A stretch of 64,000 nucleotides of DNA from VAZQ01 sp045811525 (GTDB lineage Bacteria; Pseudomonadota; Alphaproteobacteria; Rhizobiales; Xanthobacteraceae): positions 1 through 64,000 of the forward strand of contig JBJMTV010000003.1 in the NCBI GenBank assembly GCA_045811525.1. Direction: 5' to 3'. A program made the position numbers and the translations under genes. Under the pieces are notes generated by a model, which was not told the DNA's origin, ran no database searches, and saw nothing but the letters and a program-made list of their open reading frames with translations. Positions 1 through 8,118 of the stretch are shown one piece after another. Positions within the stretch are counted from its first letter, which is position 1; the number at the start of each line of letters is the position of its first letter.

Positions 1-1
1 C

Positions 2-223
2 GTCGAAAGCTCGTTCGCGACCGTGCGTCATCGCACCGTGCGTTCTAAGGGGTGTCTTTCGAACAAGACCGCGCTCGCTATGATCTTCAAGCTCGCCGAG
101 GCCGCCGAGAAAAGCTGGCGTCGTCTCGATGGTCACAACCAGTTGCCGAAAGTCATCCTCGGAGTAAAGTTCACCGACGGAATCGAGGTTGTCAGATCGC
201 AAGCTCAAGCCGCTGCCGCCTGA
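2..223 (+). pseudogene. IS256-family transposase, C-terminal remnant
   Basis: An open frame enters from the left edge and ends at 223. It encodes about 73 residues with the tail typical of IS256-family transposases: VESSFATVRHRT, then RSKGCLSNKTALAM, then KLAEAAEKSWRRLDGHNQL and a final short Ala-rich end. This is the end of the DDE transposase that mobilises the insertion sequence; the catalytic part lies outside the window. The last residues diverge from the usual tail and no terminal inverted repeat is visible before helicase-like sequence begins, so the element appears to be cut at its 3' end. The upstream part could be intact or decayed; the window does not show it. Confidence 0.8.
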
Positions 224-863
224 CCCCTTCCGTCACCAAGATTCGGCGATAGCTCGCATGGCGAAGGTGCTCGCCAGAGTGCAGGTCCGCAGCAAAGCCG
301 CGAAGCGCTGGCGCAGATTAGTGCGCCTCGTTCGCAAGATTGGACAGGCTGAGACGAGCTTCCCCGCCAAGCTGCAGTCCCTCCGAAAGTGGTACGAGCC
401 TCTCCTGGAATCCAAGTACGACGACAAGCAGTCCAGGATTGCCCAAATCGTGCAGCTGGAAGGGATTGCGGCCCGGTTCACGTCGCCGCGGGAGTTTTTG
501 TCCGATCTTGCACTTGACGCCGTAGAGGTGGCTCCGGCGACCGGCGGCAGCGAAGAACGGGACTGTACCATCCTCTCTACCATCCACTCCGCCAAGTCGC
601 GGCAGTGGCCGGTTGTCAGGATCCTGAATGTCGTCGAGGGGTCTATCCCTTCACCCAAATCCCAGGATGTGGAGGAAGAGCGTAGACTGCTGCACGTCGC
701 GATGACCAGGGCAGAAGAACAGCTGGACCTCATCGCTCCCGAGCGGTTTGGGAAATATCAGCAAAGCCCGAACGACAACGCTTTGGCATATGGCTCGGTA
801 AGCCGGTTTATCCCAGACAGCGTCCGCGATGCATTCGAATGCCGGAGATGGCCGGAGAACTGA
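189..863 (+). pseudogene. UvrD/PcrA-type helicase, C-terminal fragment
   Basis: The frame encodes about 224 residues from a TTG, but homology to superfamily 1A DNA helicases is clear only in the second half. STIHSAK corresponds to motif V, and EEERRLLHVAMTRAEE corresponds to motif VI with its ATP-contacting arginine. The usual Gly-Leu after STIHSAK is replaced by Ser-Arg. Walker A, Walker B and the 1A/2A core are missing, so the protein cannot be an active helicase. The N-terminal side overlaps the end of the IS256-type transposase remnant, which suggests that the insertion sequence landed in a helicase gene and that later deletion fused the two. The C-terminus (RFIPDSVRDAFE) resembles a natural helicase end. 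Confidence 0.7.
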
Positions 864-1024
864 GAAGTATGCAAGGAGGGGCGCTTACCCCGCGCGCCGC
901 CTCAGTCACCAGGCTGCGTTGTGTTCCGATTGGCGGACGTCGCGAGCGTGAGGCAGATCGGTTACCCAAGCTCGCATTCCGGGTCGACCGCTACCAGCTC
1001 GCGCGACTTCGTTGACGGTGATTT

Positions 1025-1783
1025 TTACGTATGCGTGAACCGCAAGCCGTGGCCGCTGCGGCGTACCCCGCACAAGATCAGCCGAGCTCCGGCTGGATGG
1101 TTTGCCAAAAACGGCAGCAACTCTCGAACATCCGCTCCTTTCAGTTGCTGATCCTGAACCCGATGCTTGCCCTGCCGATCGTAGCCCGACCGGCGCTGGA
1201 ACAGCGCTTTACAGGCATAGGTCACCGCTTCGATGTAATCCTTGGCCTCTGCCAGATCGTATGGGGCGAGTGCAGTTGGTTCCGGCGGGAACGCCTCCCG
1301 GATTGCACTCGCAAACTGTTCGTCACGCCTTCCCTCGACCAGCAGGTATAGGTGCCATTGCCAACCGGCAATCGCGTTCTTTTCGACGTTCAACGACACG
1401 TCGAGGCCGCCGAGCACAATCCGATCGCGAAGTCCGGAACGCTCAAGGCGTTTGCGCACGCGCTTGACTGTCGCGTTCAAGTTGAATTTTGCCAAGCCAC
1501 CATATGGGAAGAGCATATCACTCGGGATGATAGAACAGCGCGTTCAGTCGGGCCGCTGCACCATGATCGGGACGGCTTGGCCCAGCCAGGAAAGCCGGAA
1601 TTCGCGCATGCAGACGCGGCACGCTTCAAGGCCGCACGGGCGATCAGGCCGGCACTCGATTAGTTTGCGCCATGCAACAAGGCAGTCATCCTTTTCGCCG
1701 CGCTTCAGCTGTGCAAGGTGTTTTCTCCCCCACTCGAGGGCGTCGTCGACCGATTCAATGAGCATTGGATTCTCTTTTTTCAT
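1025..1783 (-). pseudogene. Replication-initiator-like protein broken by an in-frame TGA
   Basis: Two minus-strand frames, 1544-1783 and 1025-1516, are in the same reading frame and are separated only by a TGA at 1544-1546. Read through, they give one protein of about 250 residues. Its N-terminal half has a cysteine cluster (CGLEACRVCMREF) like a zinc ribbon. Its C-terminal half has GGLDVSLN and GWQWHLYLLVEG, a pattern reminiscent of HUH-type replication proteins, followed by a KALFQRRSGY segment. The stop follows VQRPD and precedes TRCSIIP; a TGG-to-TGA change would explain it, but that is inferred. Function as a plasmid- or element-encoded initiator is a tentative family assignment. It could also be translated as two peptides or by rare readthrough. 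Confidence 0.5.
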
Positions 1784-2321
1784 CGAATGCAGAATGCACT
1801 CGTAGTGCCCTTTACAAGATTGATTTTTCAGCAGGCCAATAAAGCCGTTCGTTACGGTGAGACCGCCGCCGCTCAATTCGCGGCCTGAGCGTTGGACTAT
1901 TGCGGAGATCCTGCTCTCGCAGAGTGCGCACTGAAGAGATTGGTCGGCGCGTAAATCGGCGCCGGATCACCGACCAGTTAGCGACCATGCCGACTAGGCC
2001 TGGCGACCGCACCCGGGGCCCTTAAACTGATGCCCAAGGCGGAAGAGAAATTCATTCTCATCGCGTGCTGGCACCGGCCAGGAAGCTGGATCGGCGTGGT
2101 TGGGAGACGCCGATCCCTTCGTCAGCCCCGACGAACAATCTTCAGCTCTGGCAGTGAGTTTGCGCTGCCTGAAGAGGGTAGAGGAAGAGAGCCCGAAAGG
2201 GCGAAATAAAGAAAAGGCACTACACTCCAGCCGCGCCGAAGGCGACGACAATCCGCATCGCACCGAGCCCGACATTGCTTCAGCATCGAACGAGCATCGG
2301 CCGCTCATTAGAGCAGTGCAA

Positions 2322-2392
2322 TTCACCCCGGAGGAAACACCGTTAATAATTCACCTAGGGTGAACGCCTCTGACGAATTCACCTTAGATGAA
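2322..2392. promoter_or_regulatory. Three palindromic sites at exact 28-bp spacing
   Basis: Three 15-bp sites begin at 2322, 2350 and 2378. They read TTCACCCCGGAGGAA, TTCACCTAGGGTGAA (perfect arms) and TTCACCTTAGATGAA. The left half TTCACC is invariant and the right half drifts in the two outer copies. The constant 28-bp period suggests cooperative binding by one protein: an operator array, an iteron-type origin, or integrase/excisionase arm sites. The binding protein is not identified. Confidence 0.65.
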
Positions 2393-2508
2393 TGCCGGAA
2401 GACCACTGGGATCTAGAGGGGGTGGCTGTTTTGATGTGCGTAGTGTGCGCACATCCCGCACACTGGCTCAGCCCTGGGTGGGAGGCCACTACGCAGCTTG
2501 CATTCTCC

Positions 2509-2523
2509 TTCACCCGAGGTGAA
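2509..2523. promoter_or_regulatory. TTCACC-N3-GGTGAA palindrome
   Basis: The site reads TTCACCCGAGGTGAA, with perfect 6-bp arms around CGA. It belongs to the same dispersed family as the 28-bp-phased array just upstream. Confidence 0.55.
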
Positions 2524-2848
2524 CAAGCACTCAGCCGACCTATTGCTGTTGATGGAAAGAAGATATGTGGGGTTGTGCATGCACCGCGGCATGAGTGCGC
2601 GAAAAATCTTAGACGGAACTGGGCAGCACTGATTTGAACTCGCGACGCGTGATGACGCTCACCGTGCGATTCGTTAGCGGGCCGATACACGTTTCACATT
2701 GGAGAACCTCTCTCCGGTGCAGCTTCGCCCGACTGACACCGCAAAGAATCCGGCGTTCAACAAAACGGGCGGCTACTGAGCCAGCACAGCAGTGCGAGCA
2801 GCGACACGACCCAAAAGTCGTCGAAAACTTCGCGCACGAGCAGTCACA

Positions 2849-2863
2849 TTCACCCGGGGTGAA
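2849..2863. promoter_or_regulatory. TTCACC-N3-GGTGAA palindrome upstream of the DUF927-type gene
   Basis: The site reads TTCACCCGGGGTGAA, perfect 6-bp arms, 93 bp before the ATG at 2957. Its position fits an operator for that gene. The ribosome site that follows (CTTGTAAAGGAGG, 2941-2953) is repeated near the second promoter-proximal copy of the palindrome family at 6418. Confidence 0.6.
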
Positions 2864-2956
2864 AAGTGGCTCACCGTTTGAGAGCTCAAATCTTGCGGTT
2901 TTCGCTGCGCATCGGACAGTGGCACGGCGACGTTTCCAGACTTGTAAAGGAGGGAC

Positions 2957-4669
2957 ATGGAGCGTGCCATTTCGGCATCTCTATTCAACAACAGGACAGT
3001 TATTATGGAGAGAGCACTACTGAAACCGATGTTCAAGGTCGACGAAATTACGGAAGATGAAAAGACGGGCAAATTCTTCGCCGTCTTAAAATACCGTGAC
3101 GTTGATGGCGTATTGCGGCCCATCACCATTCCTCGCGCCGATCTTGACCGCCGCAACGTGCTGACTGAAACGCTCAAGAATCATGGGGCATATTTCTCGG
3201 CCGTTGGCACGCCGAATACACATGCTCTGCAGGGGCTGGCGCAGTCGATCCCGAACGCGAAGCGCTCGAAGTCTGCCGCTCACGTGGGATGGTACGAAGG
3301 TGGCTACACCACTTTCGTGCTTCCACATCGGGTGATCGGCGGACCCCCGTCAGGGGTGTCGCTTCGTCCACCGCGCAAACAGTCTCCCGTGGAAGGTACA
3401 AAGCTGCTAGGGGATCATGCCGGATGGGCCCGCACAGTTGCTGCGGGCGGCAGATTCTCGAGCCGCATGGTGTTGGGCATCAGCGCAGCCTTGGCTGCGC
3501 CGTTGCTTAAGATGGCAGGCATTCATCCGTTCGTCATCCTCATCCATGGGCAGAGCAAAATCGGGAAGAGCACGATGCTGCTTAGTGCCGCATCTGTGAT
3601 CGGCTATGGTGACGAAAGCGACCTCCCGAACTTTCGCGCCACCGATGCGGCGTTCGGCGAGATGCCTGCCGCATTTAACGATTCACTGCTGCCATTGAAC
3701 GAACTTGGTTCGCTCAAGGGCTCGGCGCGAGACAGATACCAGCGGCTACGCGACATCGCGTATGGCTTCGCCGACGGTGTGGGTACGACGTACTCGAGCA
3801 TGGCCACCAATACGCCGGCCTCTCGCTTGAAGTGGCACTCCATAGCACTGGCGACCGGCGAAGAAACACTGGCAGACATCGCTCGGGCGGCTCACGAGAT
3901 CCGCAAGGGGGGCGAGGCGATACGCTTCATCGATTTGGCCGCAGCGCGCGAGGGGAGTGTCGGGATTTTTGATCGCATCCCGAAAAACGTGTCGGAGGGC
4001 GAAACCGCGGATTGGATCCGCCAGCAGTGCAACCTGCTTCGTGATGGGTGCCGCCGTAATCATGGGGCCGCGATCGAGCATTTCATTGAACAAGTCATCG
4101 CGCATCCAGAGAAGGTCAAGCGCGATCTGATGTCGTTGCGTGAGAAGTTCGTCGGCACGGTGAGGGACGTGAACGATGACGCTGCCGTCGGCCACCTTGC
4201 CGAGTGTTTCGGGCACATCTATGCGGCCGGTGTGCTCGGTGTGCGCTTGGGGACGCTGCCGTGGAGCGAGCAACTTGTGCGCAAGTGCATCAAACGCTGC
4301 TACTACGATGCCCGCCGCGAGCTGAATACCGAAGCAGACCTTCTGCACCAAGGGCGCCGCATACTTCGGAAGAAGATTGCGGCATTGCCGAAGAAGCGAG
4401 CCTGGAAGAAATCAGCTGATGGCTTCGTAACCCGAACCAAGGTAGGCAAGGTGCACACAGCAACTATCGCTGTGCAAGAGTTCAAGTCCTGGTTCCCGGA
4501 CGAGCGGCAGCCGAACCTTGTATTGACATGGCTGCGCTCAAAAAATGCGCTGCAGTCGCGTGCAGCGGCAAAGCCGGGCAATGCGGTCGGGTGGGCTGAT
4601 TCGCAGCCAAAGTGGCCCGATGGGAAGCGCCCCCACTCAATCGTCATTGATATGCGCGCGCAGGACTAG
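2957..4669 (+). CDS. DUF927-type primase/helicase-like ATPase
   Basis: This 570-residue protein resembles the DUF927 family, helicase-like ATPases found on plasmids, phages and integrative elements and often fused or paired with a TOPRIM primase. The Walker A motif GQSKIGKST is at residues 198-206. A Walker-B-like segment LLPLNELG lies near 244-251, with Asn where an acidic residue is usual, so ATPase activity should not be assumed. No TOPRIM or zinc-finger primase domain is present. The ATG at 2957 follows a strong AAAGGAGGG; a second ATG at 3005 is possible. A long palindrome-rich leader precedes it and a hairpin follows it. It likely acts in replication or maintenance of the element. Confidence 0.7.
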   Translation: MERAISASLFNNRTVIMERALLKPMFKVDEITEDEKTGKFFAVLKYRDVDGVLRPITIPRADLDRRNVLTETLKNHGAYFSAVGTPNTHALQGLAQSIPNAKRSKSAAHVGWYEGGYTTFVLPHRVIGGPPSGVSLRPPRKQSPVEGTKLLGDHAGWARTVAAGGRFSSRMVLGISAALAAPLLKMAGIHPFVILIHGQSKIGKSTMLLSAASVIGYGDESDLPNFRATDAAFGEMPAAFNDSLLPLNELGSLKGSARDRYQRLRDIAYGFADGVGTTYSSMATNTPASRLKWHSIALATGEETLADIARAAHEIRKGGEAIRFIDLAAAREGSVGIFDRIPKNVSEGETADWIRQQCNLLRDGCRRNHGAAIEHFIEQVIAHPEKVKRDLMSLREKFVGTVRDVNDDAAVGHLAECFGHIYAAGVLGVRLGTLPWSEQLVRKCIKRCYYDARRELNTEADLLHQGRRILRKKIAALPKKRAWKKSADGFVTRTKVGKVHTATIAVQEFKSWFPDERQPNLVLTWLRSKNALQSRAAAKPGNAVGWADSQPKWPDGKRPHSIVIDMRAQD

Positions 4670-4698
4670 TGGCGTAGGGGCGCGCCGCCAGGAAAGGG

Positions 4699-4725
4699 CG
4701 CCACGGGCTGTCGTAGCCCGTGGCG
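4699..4725 (+). terminator. Perfect 11-bp stem hairpin after the DUF927-type gene
   Basis: CGCCACGGGCT pairs exactly with AGCCCGTGGCG across a 5-base loop (GTCGT). It starts 30 bp after the stop at 4669. The strong GC stem fits a transcription terminator, but no T-run follows, so Rho-independent action is uncertain; it could instead protect the mRNA 3' end. Confidence 0.5.
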
Positions 4726-5618
4726 GCTAGAACGTCACAGGGAGTAATTATCGGCGCTGGCCTGCTGGCGGCCCCGCCGAAGCAGCGTGCCGGGGCCGGA
4801 GAGGGAGGAGTCGTGCCGAGTGACGGGGTCACCGGAGGCACTCTTCAGGCGGGCGGTGAAGCAGGCGAGGAGAGCGCCAGTGTCCTTCCAGGTAGCTTCG
4901 CCGCTACGTTCAGCCGGCTTTCTGGAGCAGCCTCTTGAGCTTCGAGAAGGCCTGTTCGATCGATTGAGGTCCCGGTTCTAGCCCCTAGGAAGAAACGGTT
5001 TGCGCCGCCCGCCGCGGGTCGCCTGCCGCACCGCCTTATCGAGCTGCGTGATTGCGATGTCACCTGGCGCCGCGTCCGCACCCCAACCTGCTCGACATGA
5101 GCAATAGAGCTGTCTCCGTTGGTCGGACAGTCCAATTACGCAGGGGAGCATCGACACGAGTGGAGGGTAGTGCGGCCAAAGGTGAGCGTGGGGCGGGGCC
5201 GTGCGGTGCCATCGCAAGCAAATGCTCACCGCCGGCAGCGCGCCGATGCGGGCGCGTCATGCTTAGCCCCATTGATGAATAGCAGTTCGGAGGGATGAAG
5301 CCGCCCTTGAATACGTTTGCCAGTGTGCCCCGGCGGCGCCGCAGGGCGATCCTTCTCGCTCGCGAGCAGGCCTGGTCATGCCCTCATGCAGGACGAAGCC
5401 GCAGACCACCTCACTCGGCTTGATGCCGCGCGCCGCGAGCCTCCGCTCCCATCGCGCGCAAGGGTCAGGTCGGCGTCTCCGCAAGCCGGGCCAGCAGCCC
5501 TTCGCGTTCCCCCGCGAGTGCGAAGGGCGTTCGCCCCCCACATTGTCGCCCCGCCGCGCGGCCGATCGCTCCACCAAGGATGACGCGGGCTTCAGGGCAG
5601 TGTTATCCCACCAGCTCG
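4726..5618. other. Gene-poor GC-rich stretch
   Basis: About 0.9 kb. Several short frames exist on both strands, but none has a recognisable motif or a good ribosome site, and they overlap each other in the manner of GC-rich noise. Nothing supportable is seen. Confidence 0.5.
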
Positions 5619-6047
5619 TTATTTTTGTCTCCTAGCGTTGCTGACGACGGTTCTTGAGCCCGTTCTTTTTGCGGCGCTTTTCTTCTTCTTCTTTGCGACA
5701 CAGCCGTTTAGGCCACCCTTCTCCGCTTTGAAAGCTTTCACAGGCTGCTTGGCATTGAACGCCAGCTGTACCGTTTTCGCATATTTCCAGCGATATTTGG
5801 GGGGTAGGTCGGGGTACTGGTGCGCAATGACGTCGGAAAAGCCGTACTGCACTCCCTCGCCGTACCGCTCCCTCAACAAAGCCTCCGCCTCGTCCTGCGG
5901 CATCTTTGAAAGTTGAACGCCGATCCGGCGCAAGTCCTCAAGGTACTTCATCAAAACCTTGTCCCGCTCTTGAGCTATTCTGGTCAGTTTGGCATGTCGA
6001 GCTGCGAGTTGTTCTGCTCGCTCCAGTTTCTGCGGAAGATTTGCCAT
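5619..6047 (-). CDS. Hypothetical coiled-coil protein with Lys-rich tail
   Basis: The 142-residue product, read from the ATG at 6047, begins with a charged heptad-like stretch (residues 1-45, ANLPQKLERAEQLAARHAK) that suggests a coiled coil. A central segment YGFSDVIAHQYPDLPPKYR follows, and the end is very basic (VAKKKKKSAAKRTG). No known domain is recognised. The basic tail is compatible with nucleic-acid binding. It lies inside the integrative element between the ATPase and the excisionase/integrase genes and is transcribed toward the ATPase gene. The frame is open to a TTG at 6095, which would add 16 residues. Confidence 0.55.
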   Translation of the reverse strand: MANLPQKLERAEQLAARHAKLTRIAQERDKVLMKYLEDLRRIGVQLSKMPQDEAEALLRERYGEGVQYGFSDVIAHQYPDLPPKYRWKYAKTVQLAFNAKQPVKAFKAEKGGLNGCVAKKKKKSAAKRTGSRTVVSNARRQK

Positions 6048-6190
6048 GTTCGGTTCTGCTTCAGTTGTTTGTTGGAACGCAAAGGCCTCCGCCAAGTCCG
6101 GGGGTGTCCTGTTAGCCGAGCCCCGATGACGATAAGCGACCTCGCTGGTCAGTGGCAGTGAGAATTCAGCCTACCCGAGCTGGCTGCTGG

Positions 6191-6205
6191 TTCACCCTGG
6201 GTGAA
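6191..6205. promoter_or_regulatory. TTCACC-N3-GGTGAA palindrome
   Basis: The site reads TTCACCCTGGGTGAA, with perfect arms, in the region between the divergent small gene (5619-6047) and the excisionase gene. It is a member of the element-wide palindrome family. Confidence 0.6.
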
Positions 6206-6417
6206 TACGTAGTGCGGAAGCCCACGAACTCAAGGGTGCCTAGCGCTAGCCGGATCCTTGTACCCTGTGGCTCGCGGGACGCTCCAGCCGTATAGAGGCC
6301 GCTATTTGTCAGGACGGACCGGTATGGCCGACGGCACCGGCCCTCGAGCCCCCTACCGCCCTAGCCGATCGGCGTCCAGGCTAACGCGGAGTCCCCCAGC
6401 GCACCTCGGCAGCGCGC

Positions 6418-6432
6418 GTCACCTCAGGTGAA
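6418..6432. promoter_or_regulatory. TTCACC-type palindrome upstream of excisionase/integrase
   Basis: The site reads GTCACCTCAGGTGAA; 5 bp of each arm are perfect and the outermost left base differs. It stands 38 bp before the CTTGTAAAGGAGG string, much as the site at 2849 stands before its own copy, so the two transcripts may share a regulator. Confidence 0.5.
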
Positions 6433-6552
6433 GTGACGCCAGGGGCCCTAAGCGTTCATCGATTTCAGAACTTGTAAAGGAGGCGCAGCGGGCGTGCTGG
6501 GAGGCGCGCTTGAAGTAAGTCGACCGTCAAATTCCATTCGCGGTGCCATTAT

Positions 6553-6990
6553 ATGTGTGCCATTGCCAAATCGCCAGACCCAGAGCAGATCGAGCCCGAC
6601 ACGCCGCTCCGCCTCGGCGTGGCGGCTGCGCTTGCATTCCCCGATGGTTCGATGACGGCTGCTGGATTGCGGCGGGAAGCTGGTCGCGGTCGCTTGGTCG
6701 TCGAGCGCGTCGCCGGCAAAGATTATACTACGCTTCACAACATCAAACGCATGAGGGACTTATGCCGCGTCGCAGTAAAGGAGCCCGTCTCTGGCTCCGC
6801 CCCGAGGACCGCAATGCAGACGGAACCATCAGGAAGCGCGCCGTGTGGGTCGTCAGAGACGGAGCGTGCAAGGTTAGCACGGGTTGCGCTGCACAGGATC
6901 GCGAAGGCGCCGAGCGCGCCCTTGGCGAGTACCTCACGAACAAGTACCGCCCAAGCCGAAAGCGAGGACGTCATCCCTCTGAAGTCCTGA
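6553..6990 (+). CDS. Excisionase-like helix-turn-helix protein
   Basis: The 145-residue product starts at an ATG and has the character of small rhizobial excisionase/recombination-directionality proteins that precede integrase. The block LRLGVAAALAFPDGSM, then GLRREAGRGRLVVERVAGKDY and a TLHNIKRMRDLCR helix, fits a winged MerR-like DNA-binding fold. The last 76 residues overlap the integrase in another frame and are low in structure. No good ribosome site stands directly before the ATG; CTTGTAAAGGAGG is 70 bp upstream. The expected role is to bend the att DNA and steer the integrase toward excision. Family assignment is from memory of similar proteins, not a search. Confidence 0.6.
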   Translation: MCAIAKSPDPEQIEPDTPLRLGVAAALAFPDGSMTAAGLRREAGRGRLVVERVAGKDYTTLHNIKRMRDLCRVAVKEPVSGSAPRTAMQTEPSGSAPCGSSETERARLARVALHRIAKAPSAPLASTSRTSTAQAESEDVIPLKS

Positions 6991-8009
6991 TTGCCGACGT
7001 CCTCCACATCTACCTCATTGACGTGGCCCCTTCTCACGCGCGGTCCGCGGAGACGAAGCAGCGGGTGCTCGCGCTGGACGGTTGGTGGGCCGAGAAGACG
7101 TTGGCCGAGGTCAACGGCGCAAACTGCCGCGCTTATGTGGAATATCGCTGCAAGCAGGTATGGAAATCTGCGCGACCGGAGCAAACGGGGAGGGCGCCTC
7201 GCATGGTCAGCGCTGGGGCGGCTCGGCGCGAGCTCGAGGATCTGCGGGCAGCCATTAATCACCACCGCCGCGAGGGACTCTGTTCCGAACTCATCTCCGT
7301 GGTGCTCCCGGCACGGCCCCTCGCGCGGGAGGGTTGGCTGACCCGGCCACAAGCGGCGGCGCTCCTGCGTGCAGCTTGGCGAGCGCAGCAGGTCATGCGG
7401 GACAAACGGACGAAGCGTGCAGTGGGGCGCCACATTGCGCGTTTCATTCTAGTTGGGCTGTACACTGGGACGCGAGCGTCGGCGATCTGCGGGGCTGCTC
7501 TCATGCCTACGGTCGGCCGCGGTCACGTTGATCTCGAACAGGGGGTGTTCTACCGGCGTTCGCTGGGGCGTCACGAAACCAAGAAGCGCCAGCCGCCGGT
7601 CAAGTTGCCTGCACGGTTGCTGGCTCATATGCGGCGGTGGAAGCGTCGCGGCCTATCTAAGCGAACGGTCATTGAATGGAATGGCAAACCAATCAGCAGC
7701 GTGCGTAAGGGCTTTACAGCAGCCGTTCGTGGCGCGGGCCTTGGGCCAGAAGTCACGCCACATATACTGCGCCACACATGTGCGACGTGGCTGATGCAAA
7801 GCGGTGTAAACTTGTGGGATGCGGCGGGTTTTCTCGGCATGACGGTGCAGCAGCTCGAGCGCTCATACGGACACCACCATCCCGACTATCAGCAGGAAGC
7901 AGTCGCAGCCTTAGGGGGCCAGTATGGGGCCAGAAACAACGTGAACAAAACGCGACTGGCCTCACCGAACCTCACAAAAAATGCTGAATATTCAAGCAAG
8001 GGAAGGTAG
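6762..8009 (+). CDS. Tyrosine-type site-specific integrase
   Basis: From the ATG at 6762 (MPRRSKGARLW) the protein has 415 residues, a normal length for an element integrase. An N-terminal arm/core-binding part (1-190) precedes the catalytic domain with the expected residues: Arg238 in LYTGTRAS, His334 and Arg337 in HILRH, and nucleophile Tyr369 in LERSYGHHH. The frame is open further upstream, but the excisionase-like gene occupies that DNA. It ends inside the tRNA-Pro 3' fragment, so the gene sits directly at its own attachment site. It should cut and join the element at the 3' half of a tRNA-Pro gene. Confidence 0.9.
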   Translation: MPRRSKGARLWLRPEDRNADGTIRKRAVWVVRDGACKVSTGCAAQDREGAERALGEYLTNKYRPSRKRGRHPSEVLIADVLHIYLIDVAPSHARSAETKQRVLALDGWWAEKTLAEVNGANCRAYVEYRCKQVWKSARPEQTGRAPRMVSAGAARRELEDLRAAINHHRREGLCSELISVVLPARPLAREGWLTRPQAAALLRAAWRAQQVMRDKRTKRAVGRHIARFILVGLYTGTRASAICGAALMPTVGRGHVDLEQGVFYRRSLGRHETKKRQPPVKLPARLLAHMRRWKRRGLSKRTVIEWNGKPISSVRKGFTAAVRGAGLGPEVTPHILRHTCATWLMQSGVNLWDAAGFLGMTVQQLERSYGHHHPDYQQEAVAALGGQYGARNNVNKTRLASPNLTKNAEYSSKGR

Positions 8010-8063
8010 CGCACCTCGTTCGGGACGAGGGGGTCGCAGGTTCAAATCCTGCCACTCCGACCA
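8005..8063 (+). repeat. attR-like 3' fragment of a tRNA-Pro(CGG) gene
   Basis: The 59 bp run from the D-loop (GGTAGCGCACC) through an anticodon arm with loop TTCGGGA (anticodon CGG), the T arm GCAGG-TTCAAAT-CCTGC, the acceptor strand CACTCCG, base G and CCA. The matching 5' acceptor strand CGGAGTG is absent, so this is not a working tRNA gene. It overlaps the last 5 bases of the integrase gene. A 3' tRNA segment of this kind is what site-specific integration leaves at the distal end of an element. The intact tRNA would lie to the left, outside the window, with chromosome starting at 8064. Confidence 0.8.
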
Positions 8064-8118
8064 GCACTTAGCAGCATTTCAAAATCCCTCCCCGACAGTT
8101 TCCCCGACAGAAACGTTT

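Larger units (their letters stand above)
1877..2956. other. Intergenic region with operator-like palindromes
   Basis: About 1.1 kb without a convincing gene. Short open frames here lack recognisable motifs or good ribosome sites. The stretch contains five copies of the TTCACC-N3-GGTGAA palindrome and forms the long leader of the DUF927-type gene at 2957. It may hold the control or replication region of the element. Confidence 0.6.
6096..6552. other. Leader region of the recombination genes
   Basis: About 450 bp upstream of the excisionase-like gene with no convincing coding sequence. It holds two TTCACC-type palindromes and, at 6470-6482, a second copy of the CTTGTAAAGGAGG string. A GTG at 6494 follows that string at ribosome-site spacing and opens a frame of only 53 codons without recognisable features. 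Confidence 0.5.

Noticed and set aside
8005..8063. Possible complete tRNA-Pro gene
   Set aside because: The 5' acceptor strand and D-stem are missing upstream, so only the 3' fragment is called.
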